NCBI GenBank assembly: GCA_014529385.2
Contig: CM043958.1
Location: 76,271,169 to 76,335,168 of the forward strand
Direction of reading: 5' to 3'
Length of the DNA: 64,000 bases
Origin: Adiantum capillus-veneris
Taxonomy: Eukaryota > Streptophyta > Polypodiopsida > Polypodiales > Pteridaceae
Of the stretch, positions 31,692 to 41,867 are shown piece after piece. Each line of letters opens with the position of its first letter. The first letter of the stretch is position 1. The translations under genes and the position numbers were made by a program. The notes beneath the pieces were generated by a model, which was given only the letters and a program-made list of their open reading frames with translations, searched no databases and had not been told where the DNA came from.

Positions 31692-32543
31692 TTGTTGGGG
31701 TATAAAGCCCAATGTGGTCGCCCAGGTAAGTGGCGGGCCCGGCAGAAAAAAGAGCTATGGATGTGCGGAGCTTCACATTGTGGGAGCTTAAAAAGAGAGG
31801 AATGCATCTTAGAAAGAGCTATTGAGGACAAGGATTACATTCTAGAACCTTTTCCCAAAGATGCCTTAAAACCTCTCGAATGGGAACACATACTAGCAAC
31901 ATTGGATGTCTGTACCATTACAGATAGCCCAACAACAAAATTTTGCAATAACGATGGCTATGATGTGCTACCCTATTACATGGTAAACCTTATACCAGCA
32001 GGAGATGAGTATGTAGACTCGCCAGAACAAGAAGAGTTTTATGAATCCTCTGAGCATCTGGAACTAAGTCACGATGCAGACAACGAGTGTTCAGACAGCT
32101 CGAGCAAGAGTAGGGAAACAACTGCAGATATCAGATTTTATGATTTTGCAAATCAACACCCTATACATCAGGAATGTTATAGGAAAAAAAGAACAAAAAA
32201 CAAAATTAGAGAGAACCTGATGCCCAGGATAAAAGATAAAACTCACTATCTAATGCTTGTCAAGGCAGAGGATTGTGTAAAAGACCAAATATCAGGAAGA
32301 TTCTCAAGAGTTCGAAGGGAAAGGACACATGAGGAAATAAATCAAGCACGAAAGACTAAAATAGAAACAACATCAAGAAAATCTCAACAATCAAAACAAG
32401 AAAAGACAAAAGATCAAGAGTGGACCAAAATGGAGCGTAAAAAACTACTAACACTAACCCACTATGAAAAGTCCTATCACCTCCATTTCTCTCCTCTCTC
32501 TTTCCCCACCAACTTCTTGATAATTCCAAGCAAAAGAAATTAG
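31692..32543 (+). CDS. Unrecognised 283-codon ORF
   Basis: Continuous frame that begins where the chromovirus sequence ends. The N-terminal part has a Cys/His cluster (MCGASHCGS ... EEC). A middle segment rich in Asp and aromatic residues follows (DYILEPFPKDALKPLEWEHI, CNNDGYDVLPYYMVNLIPAG), then an acidic Ser-rich stretch, then a very basic Lys/Arg/Gln tail from about residue 165. The segment ILATLDVCTITDSPTTKFC looks like real folded protein. I do not recognise the family. It might be the 3' part of another retroelement or pararetrovirus-like sequence, but no RT, protease or RNase H motif supports that. The last 65 codons overlap a repeated block, so the true C-terminus is uncertain. Confidence 0.4.
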   Translation: MLGYKAQCGRPGKWRARQKKELWMCGASHCGSLKREECILERAIEDKDYILEPFPKDALKPLEWEHILATLDVCTITDSPTTKFCNNDGYDVLPYYMVNLIPAGDEYVDSPEQEEFYESSEHLELSHDADNECSDSSSKSRETTADIRFYDFANQHPIHQECYRKKRTKNKIRENLMPRIKDKTHYLMLVKAEDCVKDQISGRFSRVRRERTHEEINQARKTKIETTSRKSQQSKQEKTKDQEWTKMERKKLLTLTHYEKSYHLHFSPLSFPTNFLIIPSKRN

Positions 32544-32704
32544 ATAAATTGCTGAAAATCTAACCCAACCATGGTTAGAGGAGTAACCCTAGCCTTCAAA
32601 ATTGCTATAAAAGGAGGGTGTAGCTAGCACGAAAGACTAAAATAGAAACAACATCAAGAAAATCTCAACAATCAAAACAAGAAAAGACAAAAGATCAAGA
32701 GTGG
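32345..32704. repeat. 79-bp direct repeat flanking a TATA-like box
   Basis: 32345-32423 and 32626-32704 are identical by eye (start AGCACGAAAGACTAAAATAG). Between them TATAAAA lies at 32606-32612, about 15 bp before the second copy, which ends exactly where the CHR-2 LTR begins. Confidence 0.85.
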
Positions 32705-33547
32705 CTATCACTTATACTGCTTAATTATCATTGGCTAGGCCTAGGGAGGTCCAATGAGACTATAGCATGAGTAAATAGCAAGAGGGGTCGACCAAGAGAG
32801 AGAGGGGGCTGATTTTTGCAAGGCATTATCACACACACACTCACACAATCTCATGTGTGAAGAAAATAAGACTCTCTCTCCTTCTAAAGTTTAAATTGAA
32901 AGGTTACCACCTACTCCAAGCTTGTGAGAAGGGAGGCCTACACCAACAACTCTTGGCTTTGTGATGCAAATCCAACCAAGAGCCAAGCTTCAATGCATGC
33001 TCATCTCCTCTACCATGCTAATTACTAAGCTAAGCTATGCTAATATGACTGATTATGTGAGAAGATGTACATCTTTCTCGTAAGAATACTCCTTCTTCCT
33101 CTCAATCTACTCTAATACCCCGCTAGCTCTCACCATCTTTGAAGGTGTGTGAGGTCTTGGGTCTGAGACCGGAGAGAATTGATGTTGTGTTTGATAAGTG
33201 TTTTGCTTAGTGCATGAAGCTTTCATCTTCATTCCACTAGCTAGTCTTGAAGGAACACAAAGAATTGTATTGTACAATGTCTCTCTTGATGGGAGAAACC
33301 ATAATACAAAGCCTTTTGGAGGGGGGACCGGATTCATGTAAATCCGGTCATCAACTGTTTTCAATAGCTTAATTTCTCTCTCTTTTGAAAGTATTGTTCA
33401 TGCTATCTAACTAGGTGTTATGCTTTTCGTTGCTCTCTCCACCCAAGCACTCTTGTAATTCTCATTAGGAATCTATTCTAATGAAATTCCCACTATGTTC
33501 ATGCTAATTTCCGCTACACACAAGTTTTTAGGCCATTAAATGTTACA
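32703..33547 (+). repeat. CHR-2 5' LTR, missing its first half
   Basis: Corresponds to the last 845 bp of the 3' LTR and ends TTAAATGTTACA. The first 744 bp are replaced by the unrecognised 31692-32703 segment. Confidence 0.9.
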
Positions 33548-33548
33548 T

Positions 33549-33965
33549 TGGTATCAGAGCACAAGGTTTCTCTTTTCTTGCTCAAGAAGGGAGGTCCTCA
33601 AGCTAGCTATAAATGGTTCGTATTATTAATTGCCTGTGAGTAAGTAGAATAGGGATTTTTCAGCCTTGTAGTGCGCCTGCCTTCTGGCAGCTAACGGGGC
33701 ATCACCGTCGAGAGCTATGGTCTTAATAGTGGAGTCCTACGGGGCTTGCCTACGGCTTAACCACTATTGAGCTATTAGAAGCTTGACAGGAGTCGGTGCT
33801 GTTTTGGTGTTGAACGACCCTCTCTTCTATTCCTTGCAATTAATGGTATTCGAGCCACGGGTACAGTAGCTTGAGTTCTTTTTCTAAAGGGGTAAAGAGG
33901 AGTAGCAACTAGGGCTTGAAGTGCCAAAGTACACCTAAACACGTTTACACCTAAAAGTTGTTAGA
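33549..33965 (+). other. CHR-2 primer-binding site and leader
   Basis: TGGTATCAGAGC at 33549-33560 (initiator-Met type), then about 400 bp of leader without a substantial ORF up to the gag ATG. No small conserved leader ORF of the Tat kind is present here. Confidence 0.85.
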
Positions 33966-35460
33966 ATGGCTGACAATAGTAAAGAGAGTGAAATTAATGT
34001 TAATAACTTTGATTTTGGTAATGAGCAAGTTACTAATGATGCCCCGATGCTTGTTAACTATCTTTTTTCTAGGCTTCAACAAGCCATGGGCAATCCATCT
34101 CTCCAAACTGAAGTGCAACGGCAGCTCCGTGCTCATGGGATTCTCCAACCTCACCACCATGACAAGAGAACACCTAGGAAGCCTCCTTGTGAGACTTCCA
34201 AAAGAGGTCTCTCTCCGATTCAGGAAGAGGAAGAGAATCCATACGAAGGGCTCAAGAATTTACTTCTTGATGATGCATCTCCTTCCCAAAGGAGAACTCA
34301 AGATCTTCGACCGAAGGAATGAGAAATAAGTGAGTCTCCCGCCACCTTGACGGAGATGGCTCCACGAAGATGGTGGGCTAAACGCTCTCCATCACCTCCA
34401 AAATGGAGAAGACCATTGCACCCTTCTCCACACCATAATTCAAAGAGGGATGACAAAAAGCAAGAGAAGAAAAAGGCGAGAAAGAGGACACCCTCTTCTC
34501 CATATTCTTCATCCTCTTTGTCTTATGAAAGTGATGGTGAAGACGATGAAGATCAAGACAAGAAGAAGGCAAGAAAGAGGTCACCCTCTTCTCCACCTTC
34601 CTCAAATTCTTCACCTTCTGAAGAAAGTGATGGTGCAACCTTTGAACCATCAAAAAGAAGAGGCCATAGGAAATCCTATGCCGTATGGAAGAGCTCGTCC
34701 AAGCTCAAGAAGTTCAAAGAGGGAGGGAAGAGCATCTCTTTCCTTACCTATGATGGCACCTTTGGTGCTACGGACAAAGTCTTGGCCTTTATCCAAAAAT
34801 TTGATGCGGCGTTCGGAGATGAGGGCTTCACGGAGTCCTCTAAGCTACACCATGTAGCTATGCACTTTCAAAAGTCCGCCAAGCAATGGTGGTCTAGCCT
34901 ACGAGCCAACGGTGAAGCTCCACGAACCTGGAAAGCTTTGAGAGCTTCCATTATGAAGCAGTTTTTGGCCACCGATGCCAAAGACAAAGTACTCACCAAA
35001 TGGCGAAGCTTAAAGCTCTCTCCCTATGAATCCATCCACAAATATGTAGACAAGTTTTGGGACCTACAACTCCAAGCCACTGTTTTCCAAAAGCTGGATT
35101 TTGGAGAGCAAAAGCAACAATTTTGTGCGGGCTTAACCGAAGAAATGGCGGAGTATGTCAACTCCCAAAGGCCACGTACCATGTCGGCGGTAATACACCA
35201 TACTATGGTGGCCTCTCGAATCAATTTCCAAACAGGGGCTAAAAGAAATAATAAGCCCACGAAAAACAAGGGTTCCAACTAAGGGCAACTCCAACAAAGC
35301 TAAAGAGAAGGGAATTTACAAAGGTAAAAACAAACTCTCTCCTGAAGAGCTTGAGCGTTATTGCAAGGATAACCGGTGTTTCAAGTGCGGCGAACAAGGG
35401 CATGCGTACCGCGCTTGTCCCCAAAAGAACACCCGCCATGATCCTCCTAGAGCTACCTTG
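33966..35460 (+). pseudogene. CHR-2 gag
   Basis: First part 33966-34322 (118 codons, MADNSKESEINVNNF..., with LFSRLQQAMGNPSLQTEVQR) ends in TGA. The second part, 34347-35282, holds a basic Ser/Arg/Lys tract and the capsid core (AMHFQKSAKQWWSSLRANGE, FLATDAKDKVLTKWRSL, KYVDKFWDLQLQATVF), ending at TAA after TKNKGSN. The nucleocapsid knuckle CFKCGEQGHAYRAC follows in the pol frame at about 35380-35425. Whether the short first ORF is a natural separate product or the result of a frameshift cannot be told; CHR-1 lacks this region. Confidence 0.85.
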
Positions 35461-36698
35461 GTTGAAATCCAAGAGGAGGAGACTCACCAAAATCACCACA
35501 AAAGATATCCTCTATGCCATGCTTGGGGAAAGGTAAGAGAACATGATACTTTTATTCTCTTTGACCCTGGTTCTACTCACAATTTTATATCTATAGAGTT
35601 GGCCACCAAGCCAGGCATACGAGCCTACGAGATGGGAGATGTTCTACCCGCAGACAGTGCTTTCAAGGGGCACGAAGCTTCAGTCACTCCCTTAATTGGG
35701 AAATTGAGGCTCTATGTCCAAAGCTATGTGGACAAAGAGGACTTCTTTATCTCTCCTCTCAAGCATGAGGATGTAATCCTAGGGGCACCATGGTTTGATC
35801 GCCTGGCTGCCAATGTTAAATTCCCTGAAAGGAGAATCTCCTTTAAGTTCAGGGAAAAAGACATGTATATAGATGCTAAGGAAATGGGTAACACTATCCC
35901 CATTGTACATACGCCAGCTTTCAACAAGTCAATAAAGAGCTATATTTCCGTGTACATGATTTTTGTTAAAGATTCTCAAAATGAACCTAATGCTTTAGCA
36001 AAAGAAAATAAAATCAACCAAAAGGAATTAGAGTTATCCAATTTTCTCAAGGGGTTTCAAGATGTTTTTATTGACGACATCCCTTGTGAGCTACCTCCTA
36101 AACGAGGTAATGATGACCATGCAATTGAACTTCTTCTAGGAAGTTCACCGCCTAACAAACCTCCTTATAGAGTTTCTCAAGCTCAACAAGAGGAGATTAT
36201 GCGGTAAGTGCATGAGTTAGTTGAGAAGGGCATGGTTAGGCCTAGCTCATCTCCATTTTTCTCACCTGTGCTATTAGTAAAAAAGAAAGACGTCACATAT
36301 CGTATGTGTGTCGACTATAGAGCACTAAATAGGATCACTATCAAGAATAGGTTTCCCGTTCCACGGGTAGAAGACCTATTTGATAAGCTACAAGGATCGA
36401 CCTACTTCAGTAGGATTGACCTAAAAAGTAGCTATCATCAAATAAGGATAGTTGATCCAGACATTGTAAAGACCGCATTTCGCACCACATTTGGTCTTTA
36501 CGAATACATTGTCATGCCTTTTGGCTTGACCAATGCACCAGCCACATTCAACCGCTTGATGGAGAAGCTATTCAGGTCTCATCGAACCTTCACTGGAGTG
36601 TTCTTTGATGATATTATCATCTACTCTAATTCATTAGATGAACACAAGCAACACCTCGAGGTAATATTTCAAGTTTTAAGAGAGAATAAACTTTATGT
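35458..36698 (+). pseudogene. CHR-2 protease and reverse transcriptase, first part
   Basis: 35458-36207 encodes the protease, with active-site FDPGSTHNFIS and APWFDRLAANVKFPERR, and the linker to RT. A TAA follows EEIMR (CAA in CHR-1). RT continues at 36208: SSPFFSPVLLVKKKD, YRMCVDYRALNRITIKNRF, RIDLKSSYHQIRI, MPFGLTNAPATFNRLM and the active-site FFDD. It stops at NKLYV where TAT-2 is inserted; the thumb resumes at 46772. Confidence 0.9.
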
Positions 36699-38774
36699 TG
36701 AGGGCGAGCTTTTTAAATGGGGCCTCTAAACCCAAACCAATGGGCCTACCCTCACAAAATGTTCGTAAAGAGGTACGCACACTACTTGGGGCACCACCTT
36801 CTTTTGGGAGTGGAGAAGGAAACCAATCAAAAAAATAACACTTTCACTCACCCACCCAAGCAACACACTTTGAAAACCCCCTTACTCTATATACACTTTG
36901 GACACTGGAACACCATCAATTATTATGCAACCCAATGCCGTGCATCAAAATGAAAATATGCAATTTGTGGAATAGCATTCACCTTCTCCCCATAAGAATA
37001 CCCATAATACATCCAAACTCTTCCTCTCTCAAGCACTCATCAAAAAAATCATGCGCGCAAGACTTGCCTCTCAAACACACAAGAGAATCACTTACATCAA
37101 ACTAACACACTTTGCATAGAGAGCTCATCTCCATCTATGCAATGCCGTGACACAAATAAAATCACCATGAGAGGTAGCCACATGCATATGTAATGAAGCA
37201 AAAGAGAGTTGGAGTGAGAAATTTCTTTAGACCAATTGAATAAGTGTGGAGAAACAAACCAATGGTAAATTGAGAATAGAACACTTACTTGATTTCTCGC
37301 ACACCTTTTAAGGGGAGGACAGACGCTGGCTAACCATCACGAATTGCGACACTTGAAAGTTTTTGAAGATGATTTCATGATCATTAACATAACCATGAGA
37401 GAGATCATGATGTATTTACAAGTTATTGAGGTGCTACAAATGATTTATTGGGTTGATGGAGTAAGAGATTGTAGAATGGAGAGAGTGGAGAATAGAGTTG
37501 CACTTCCTCCAAAGAGGAGGGTTAGGAGGGAGGATGTGAAAGAGGGAGAGTTGGGGTTTTCTCTACTATTGATCAAGAAACAACATGAAGTTGAAAATAT
37601 AGGTGTGTGTCCTTGAGTCTCTCCAAGGGGGGCTATTTATAGTTGTGTAGGAGTGGGATTATGCTACACTTAATTAGAGTAAGTGATTAGACCTAATTAA
37701 GTGTCCTTTGACCACTCATTGAATATTGGACATAAAAGGGACTATTTATTCACCAAAAATATCATTTTAGACCGTGAAGGCTCCATAGGGGTGCATAATG
37801 TAGGTGGGCCCACCATGAGGCCCTACGGGTGGCTCCTGCAGGTATCTCAACTTGTCTGTTTTGGCATTTAGAAAGCATCTTTAGGTTGGTCCCATCACAT
37901 GCAAGTGACCTTGAACACTCATTGCCCTTCTAGAAGATGAGTAGGGAAAAAAAATAGATCTCCCTCTCTTGATTTACTTGATTTATAGTTCCCTTTTGCT
38001 GCGAATCTAACAGATTTACACTATTTTGACCATAACTTTTTACCTGTAGCTCGAAATGACATGCTTCAAAAGGCAAAAATGACCTTCTCAACATGTTTGA
38101 TATGAATTTGGACTATTCTTCACGCCCATGCACCAAGGAATTCAGTTTGGAAGGTCCACACTAGGCTAGGGAACCTTTTTGCTTCAAAGTCTTCTTGTAT
38201 GGGCCCTTGCTTGTATGCATCCAAGGGAATCATGCTTTTTCAAAAGGCTATGATACTTAAACAAATAGAGGAGGGCCCAATATTATTTGCTTGTGAAAAG
38301 AATATACAATTGGAGTCTTTTGAAAGGAGAGAAACTATATGTATATTCTTAAGAGATATTGGGCCACCTATGTAGGGGGCATAGAAGACTTGTAGAGAGG
38401 GACCATAATCTTTGGTAAAGACAAGTGGAGAGTTGATTTCCATGGGAATTTATCTATAAGGGGTGGAAGATGGATATATTATATTTCTACTACTAATTCA
38501 CAAGAGGTTAAGAAAGTTTGGGGTATATAGTTGGTTATTGTATGCTTATTCTATTTACAAAGAAAAAAGAAAAGGGTGGTAATATAAAAAATATGACTAA
38601 GGTGACATTTTTGGGAAGAGTATAATGTATGTGTCGCCACAAAGGTTAAACGAACAGGGGGAATTTACTCTAGATAACTGAATAGCATAGAAAAATATAT
38701 ACACATATGAGGAAGAGGACGTTGAGTAGGCTGACAAATGTTGCAAAAAGATAGTTACCATTTTATGCCACTCA
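36699..38774 (-). repeat. TAT-2 3' LTR
   Basis: 2076 bp, full length, TATA box at 37633-37641 on the minus strand. The PPT follows at 38775-38794 (GGGGGAGGG on the minus strand). Confidence 0.93.
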
Positions 38775-38948
38775 TATTAGCCCTCCCCCAAGCCTAGATA
38801 TATTCATATCTTTAGGAGGACGGTGTTGCTTCTTTTCTTCTTTTTTTCTCTTTTTTTTTTGTCATTTTTCCTTTTCTACTTTTTTTTTTTTTTCAATAGG
38901 AGGAGTGTCATGCACTCTTTTACTCCATTAGACCTGCTTTTCATTACC
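38775..38948 (-). other. TAT-2 PPT and 3' untranslated region
   Basis: Collinear with 4093-4253, with long T runs on the plus strand. No gene. Confidence 0.75.
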
Positions 38949-41864
38949 TCAATCCCATAAATCGGATATGGGAGGGTTGCCTTGGGTATGTTCAGATTCC
39001 AAGTCTGGTTCTTCTTTGCACATCAAAGCTTTAAAAATAGGTGGAGCATTTGCCAAGCCGAAGGGAGCCATGCCAATTTGGAGCTTAGACGATGTAGGCA
39101 GATGACTGCCTATCAACGGATTGATACGTTGAAAGTAGGGCTTTAATCTCCATCCATTGACTCTGGTCTTGTGGAGTTTTCCTGATAAATCTGCTAATCT
39201 GTAACTACCATTCCCAAACTTTGTTTTTACCATGAAAGGTCCCTCCCATCTTTGCAAAAACTTTTTGTCAAGTCGAGTATCAAGTCGGTTATCATAGCGA
39301 AGAACCAACATACCTTCCTTCAATCCTTTCCCCTTGAGCTTCTTGTTGATTTTATCCCTTTGGCTTGTCGCTTTGGTGATGTAGTGATCAATGGACTCTT
39401 CTCTATCTAGCTCAAGTCGTTGGAGATCTAAGATCCTTTCATGTAGAACCTCCTTTGGTTTTTTTGCCACTCTTGCAAGAACGCGCAAGCTTGAGAGCTC
39501 TACCTCAATGGGGAGAAGTGCTTCCTGTCCATAAACTAGATGAAAAGGGGTGAATTGGGTAGATACCTTGAAAGATGTCCTATACGCCCAAAGAGCAGCC
39601 GTCAAATGGCGATCCCAATCATTAGGCCGGTCCAAAACCTCTTCAGCTGTGATTCGGGTTGTGCTTGTTGCTTCCGCCCATCGTGTCATGTAGTCAACAC
39701 CCATGATGATGAAAACCTTCCCAGTAGAAGTACGAGGTAGGGGACCTATTGCATCCACACCCCACTTTTCAAAAGGGCCATAAGATATTATTGGGACTCG
39801 AGGCTCATATGTTAGTCGTCTATCCCCAACAATTTGGCATGGCTTACATGCTTTACACCAATATTGGACATCACGGTGTAAGCTCGGCCAAATAAACCCT
39901 GCTTGTAAAATCTTCCTACTTGTAATATCTTGAGAAAAGTGACCACCACAGACATCATCATGACATGAAAGAAGAATTTTCTCTATCTCTTGCACACCTG
40001 GTACTCTCCTCAAGACCAAATCTTTCCCTTTGTGATATAAATCATCCCCGATCAACTGGTAAGGTGTGGCCTTCTTAACTAGTCTATGTCTTTGCACCTT
40101 GTCTAAGTGTTTGGGACACTCACCTGCTTGTAGAAAGAAGATAATGTCTTTTAGCTCCTCTTGACCTTGATATTTGGGTTCATATAGTTTCACACCTCCT
40201 ACCGCCATTTGAAGCTTTTCATTTGCGAGTAAGTCTGCTTCCTTGTTATGAGTTCTCACAATGTGTTGTACCTGTGTTGCTTTAAAACCCTTCATCAAAG
40301 CTCTTACACTACTAAGCCACTCAAACAATGTACGATTCTTGCACCTCCAAGTCCCTTGGATTTGCCTGACCACTAGCAAAGAATCACCTTTTATAATAAG
40401 TCTTTGTATGCCTAATTCTTTGCATTCTTCTAACCCAAGGGTTAGAGCAGCATACTCAGCCTCATTGTTAGAGTGAACATTGGGTAGAGTGATACCTTTT
40501 CTAACCATTACCTCCTTTTGTGGGTTTAAAATGAGGATCCCCCCTGCTGCTTTGTCTTGTTGGCGTTGATAGGCTCCGTCAAAGCATAAAGTATGGGCAT
40601 TATCAATCTCCTTCACTTTGAACTGTTTTGAGCCTTCCTCTCTTTGTAGTCGTGATCCTTTCCTTTCTCTCACTTTGTAGGTGAGAATGTCTGCAAGTCC
40701 TGCTCTTGTGCTATCTTCTACAAGGAAAGTGTATTCAAATTCTTGGAGTTCAAGCACCCACTTTGCTATTCTAGATGAGAGGCTCATGTGTTGTACTACA
40801 TATGGTAGATTGTGCTCTAAGGTGAGAAAAACAAATGGCACAGGGAGAAGATACGATCGAAACTTCCTTACCGCAAACAAGATTGCAAAGACCACTTTCT
40901 CCATTTCAGTGTATCCCTTCTCGGCTGGAGTCATCACCTTGCTTGCAAAATAGATCGGCCTCATGTATGATGTTTTAGGATCTTTTTGCATCAAAACAAC
41001 ACCAATTGCTTCGAAACCTACACTTGGAGTGACATAGTAAGTCTCCTTTGGATCTGGTGGCATTAGGATTGGGAGAGAGCTAAGAATGCCCTTCACTTCC
41101 TCAAAACATTTTGCATGTTCCCTCCCCCATTCAAATGTAGATTGGCTTGCCAACCTATGCAAAGGGGCGATGGCTTCTGCTAGGAGATGGATGAAGCGAG
41201 ACATGTACCTCACTTTGTGGTTGAAGGTCATTAGCTCCTTTGTTGTTGTTGGTGGAGATAATGACAAAAGGGCCTCTACTTTAGAGGGATCCACTTGAAT
41301 TCCTTGTGAAGAAACCACATGGCCTAGCAAAACCACCTGAGATTCACCGATATGACACTTCTCTGGGTTGAGTTGTCCCCCAAATTGATGGAGTCTCTTA
41401 AGCCCCTCTTCAACCTTTTGGCAATGAAGTGATCTACAACTATAAATACAGAAATCATCCATAAAGACTCTTATAGATTTTCCAAAGAATGGCTGAAATA
41501 CAAATATTGTGAATCTCATGAAGGTGCTAGGAGCATTGGTGAACCCAAAAGGCATTACTCTGAATGCAAAACATCCCCAAGGTGTGATGAAGGTGGTTTT
41601 TGGTTGGTCCTCTTCTGCTATTCTAATTTGAAAATATCCTGAATACCCATCACACACAGTGTAGCATTCGTGACCTGCTACTTCATTCAAAATTTCATCT
41701 TGGAAAGGGAGAGGGAAGTGGTCCCTCTTTGTCGCAGCGTTGAGGGGTTTGTAATCCACGCAGACCCTCCACTTACCATTCTTCTTGGGAGTGACTACAA
41801 TAGGTGATACCCAGTCAGAGTTGGATACTGGATAGATGAAGCCAGCCTTCAAGAGTCGATTCAC
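38949..41864 (-). CDS. TAT-2 pol: RT, dual RNase H, integrase lacking catalytic core
   Basis: 971-residue open frame. RT occupies residues 1-250 (VCVDYKPLNAATKRDHF, CDGYSGY, FMDD at 134-137). The degenerate gypsy RNase H follows, then the archaeal-type RNase H (D429 in CFDGAY, NNEAEY, IKGDSLLVV). Integrase has its HHCC zinc module and the first catalytic Asp (D704, GVDAIG), then jumps from ITAEEV to LDRPNDWD: 71 codons are missing against TAT-1, removing the second Asp and the Glu of the triad. The deletion is in frame, so a long but integration-dead polyprotein is predicted. Upstream, one TAG/TAA-type stop at 41866 separates it from the protease frame. Confidence 0.92.
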   Translation of the reverse strand: MNRLLKAGFIYPVSNSDWVSPIVVTPKKNGKWRVCVDYKPLNAATKRDHFPLPFQDEILNEVAGHECYTVCDGYSGYFQIRIAEEDQPKTTFITPWGCFAFRVMPFGFTNAPSTFMRFTIFVFQPFFGKSIRVFMDDFCIYSCRSLHCQKVEEGLKRLHQFGGQLNPEKCHIGESQVVLLGHVVSSQGIQVDPSKVEALLSLSPPTTTKELMTFNHKVRYMSRFIHLLAEAIAPLHRLASQSTFEWGREHAKCFEEVKGILSSLPILMPPDPKETYYVTPSVGFEAIGVVLMQKDPKTSYMRPIYFASKVMTPAEKGYTEMEKVVFAILFAVRKFRSYLLPVPFVFLTLEHNLPYVVQHMSLSSRIAKWVLELQEFEYTFLVEDSTRAGLADILTYKVRERKGSRLQREEGSKQFKVKEIDNAHTLCFDGAYQRQQDKAAGGILILNPQKEVMVRKGITLPNVHSNNEAEYAALTLGLEECKELGIQRLIIKGDSLLVVRQIQGTWRCKNRTLFEWLSSVRALMKGFKATQVQHIVRTHNKEADLLANEKLQMAVGGVKLYEPKYQGQEELKDIIFFLQAGECPKHLDKVQRHRLVKKATPYQLIGDDLYHKGKDLVLRRVPGVQEIEKILLSCHDDVCGGHFSQDITSRKILQAGFIWPSLHRDVQYWCKACKPCQIVGDRRLTYEPRVPIISYGPFEKWGVDAIGPLPRTSTGKVFIIMGVDYMTRWAEATSTTRITAEEVLDRPNDWDRHLTAALWAYRTSFKVSTQFTPFHLVYGQEALLPIEVELSSLRVLARVAKKPKEVLHERILDLQRLELDREESIDHYITKATSQRDKINKKLKGKGLKEGMLVLRYDNRLDTRLDKKFLQRWEGPFMVKTKFGNGSYRLADLSGKLHKTRVNGWRLKPYFQRINPLIGSHLPTSSKLQIGMAPFGLANAPPIFKALMCKEEPDLESEHTQGNPPISDLWD

Positions 41865-41867
41865 TTC

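Larger units (their letters stand above)
28642..31692 (+). mobile_element. CHR-3: truncated chromovirus copy, LTR-PBS-gag
   Basis: Plus-strand copy of the CHR family. The 5' LTR is 28642-29148, only 507 bp because about 1.08 kb is missing between TTTGTGTGTGT and AACAACCGTTG near 28950. The PBS is at 29150-29160 (TGGTATCAGAG). Leader and gag follow with an 819-bp foldback insertion. After AATGTCCAAAAG (31692) the chromovirus sequence stops. It landed in the copia RNase H. Confidence 0.85.
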
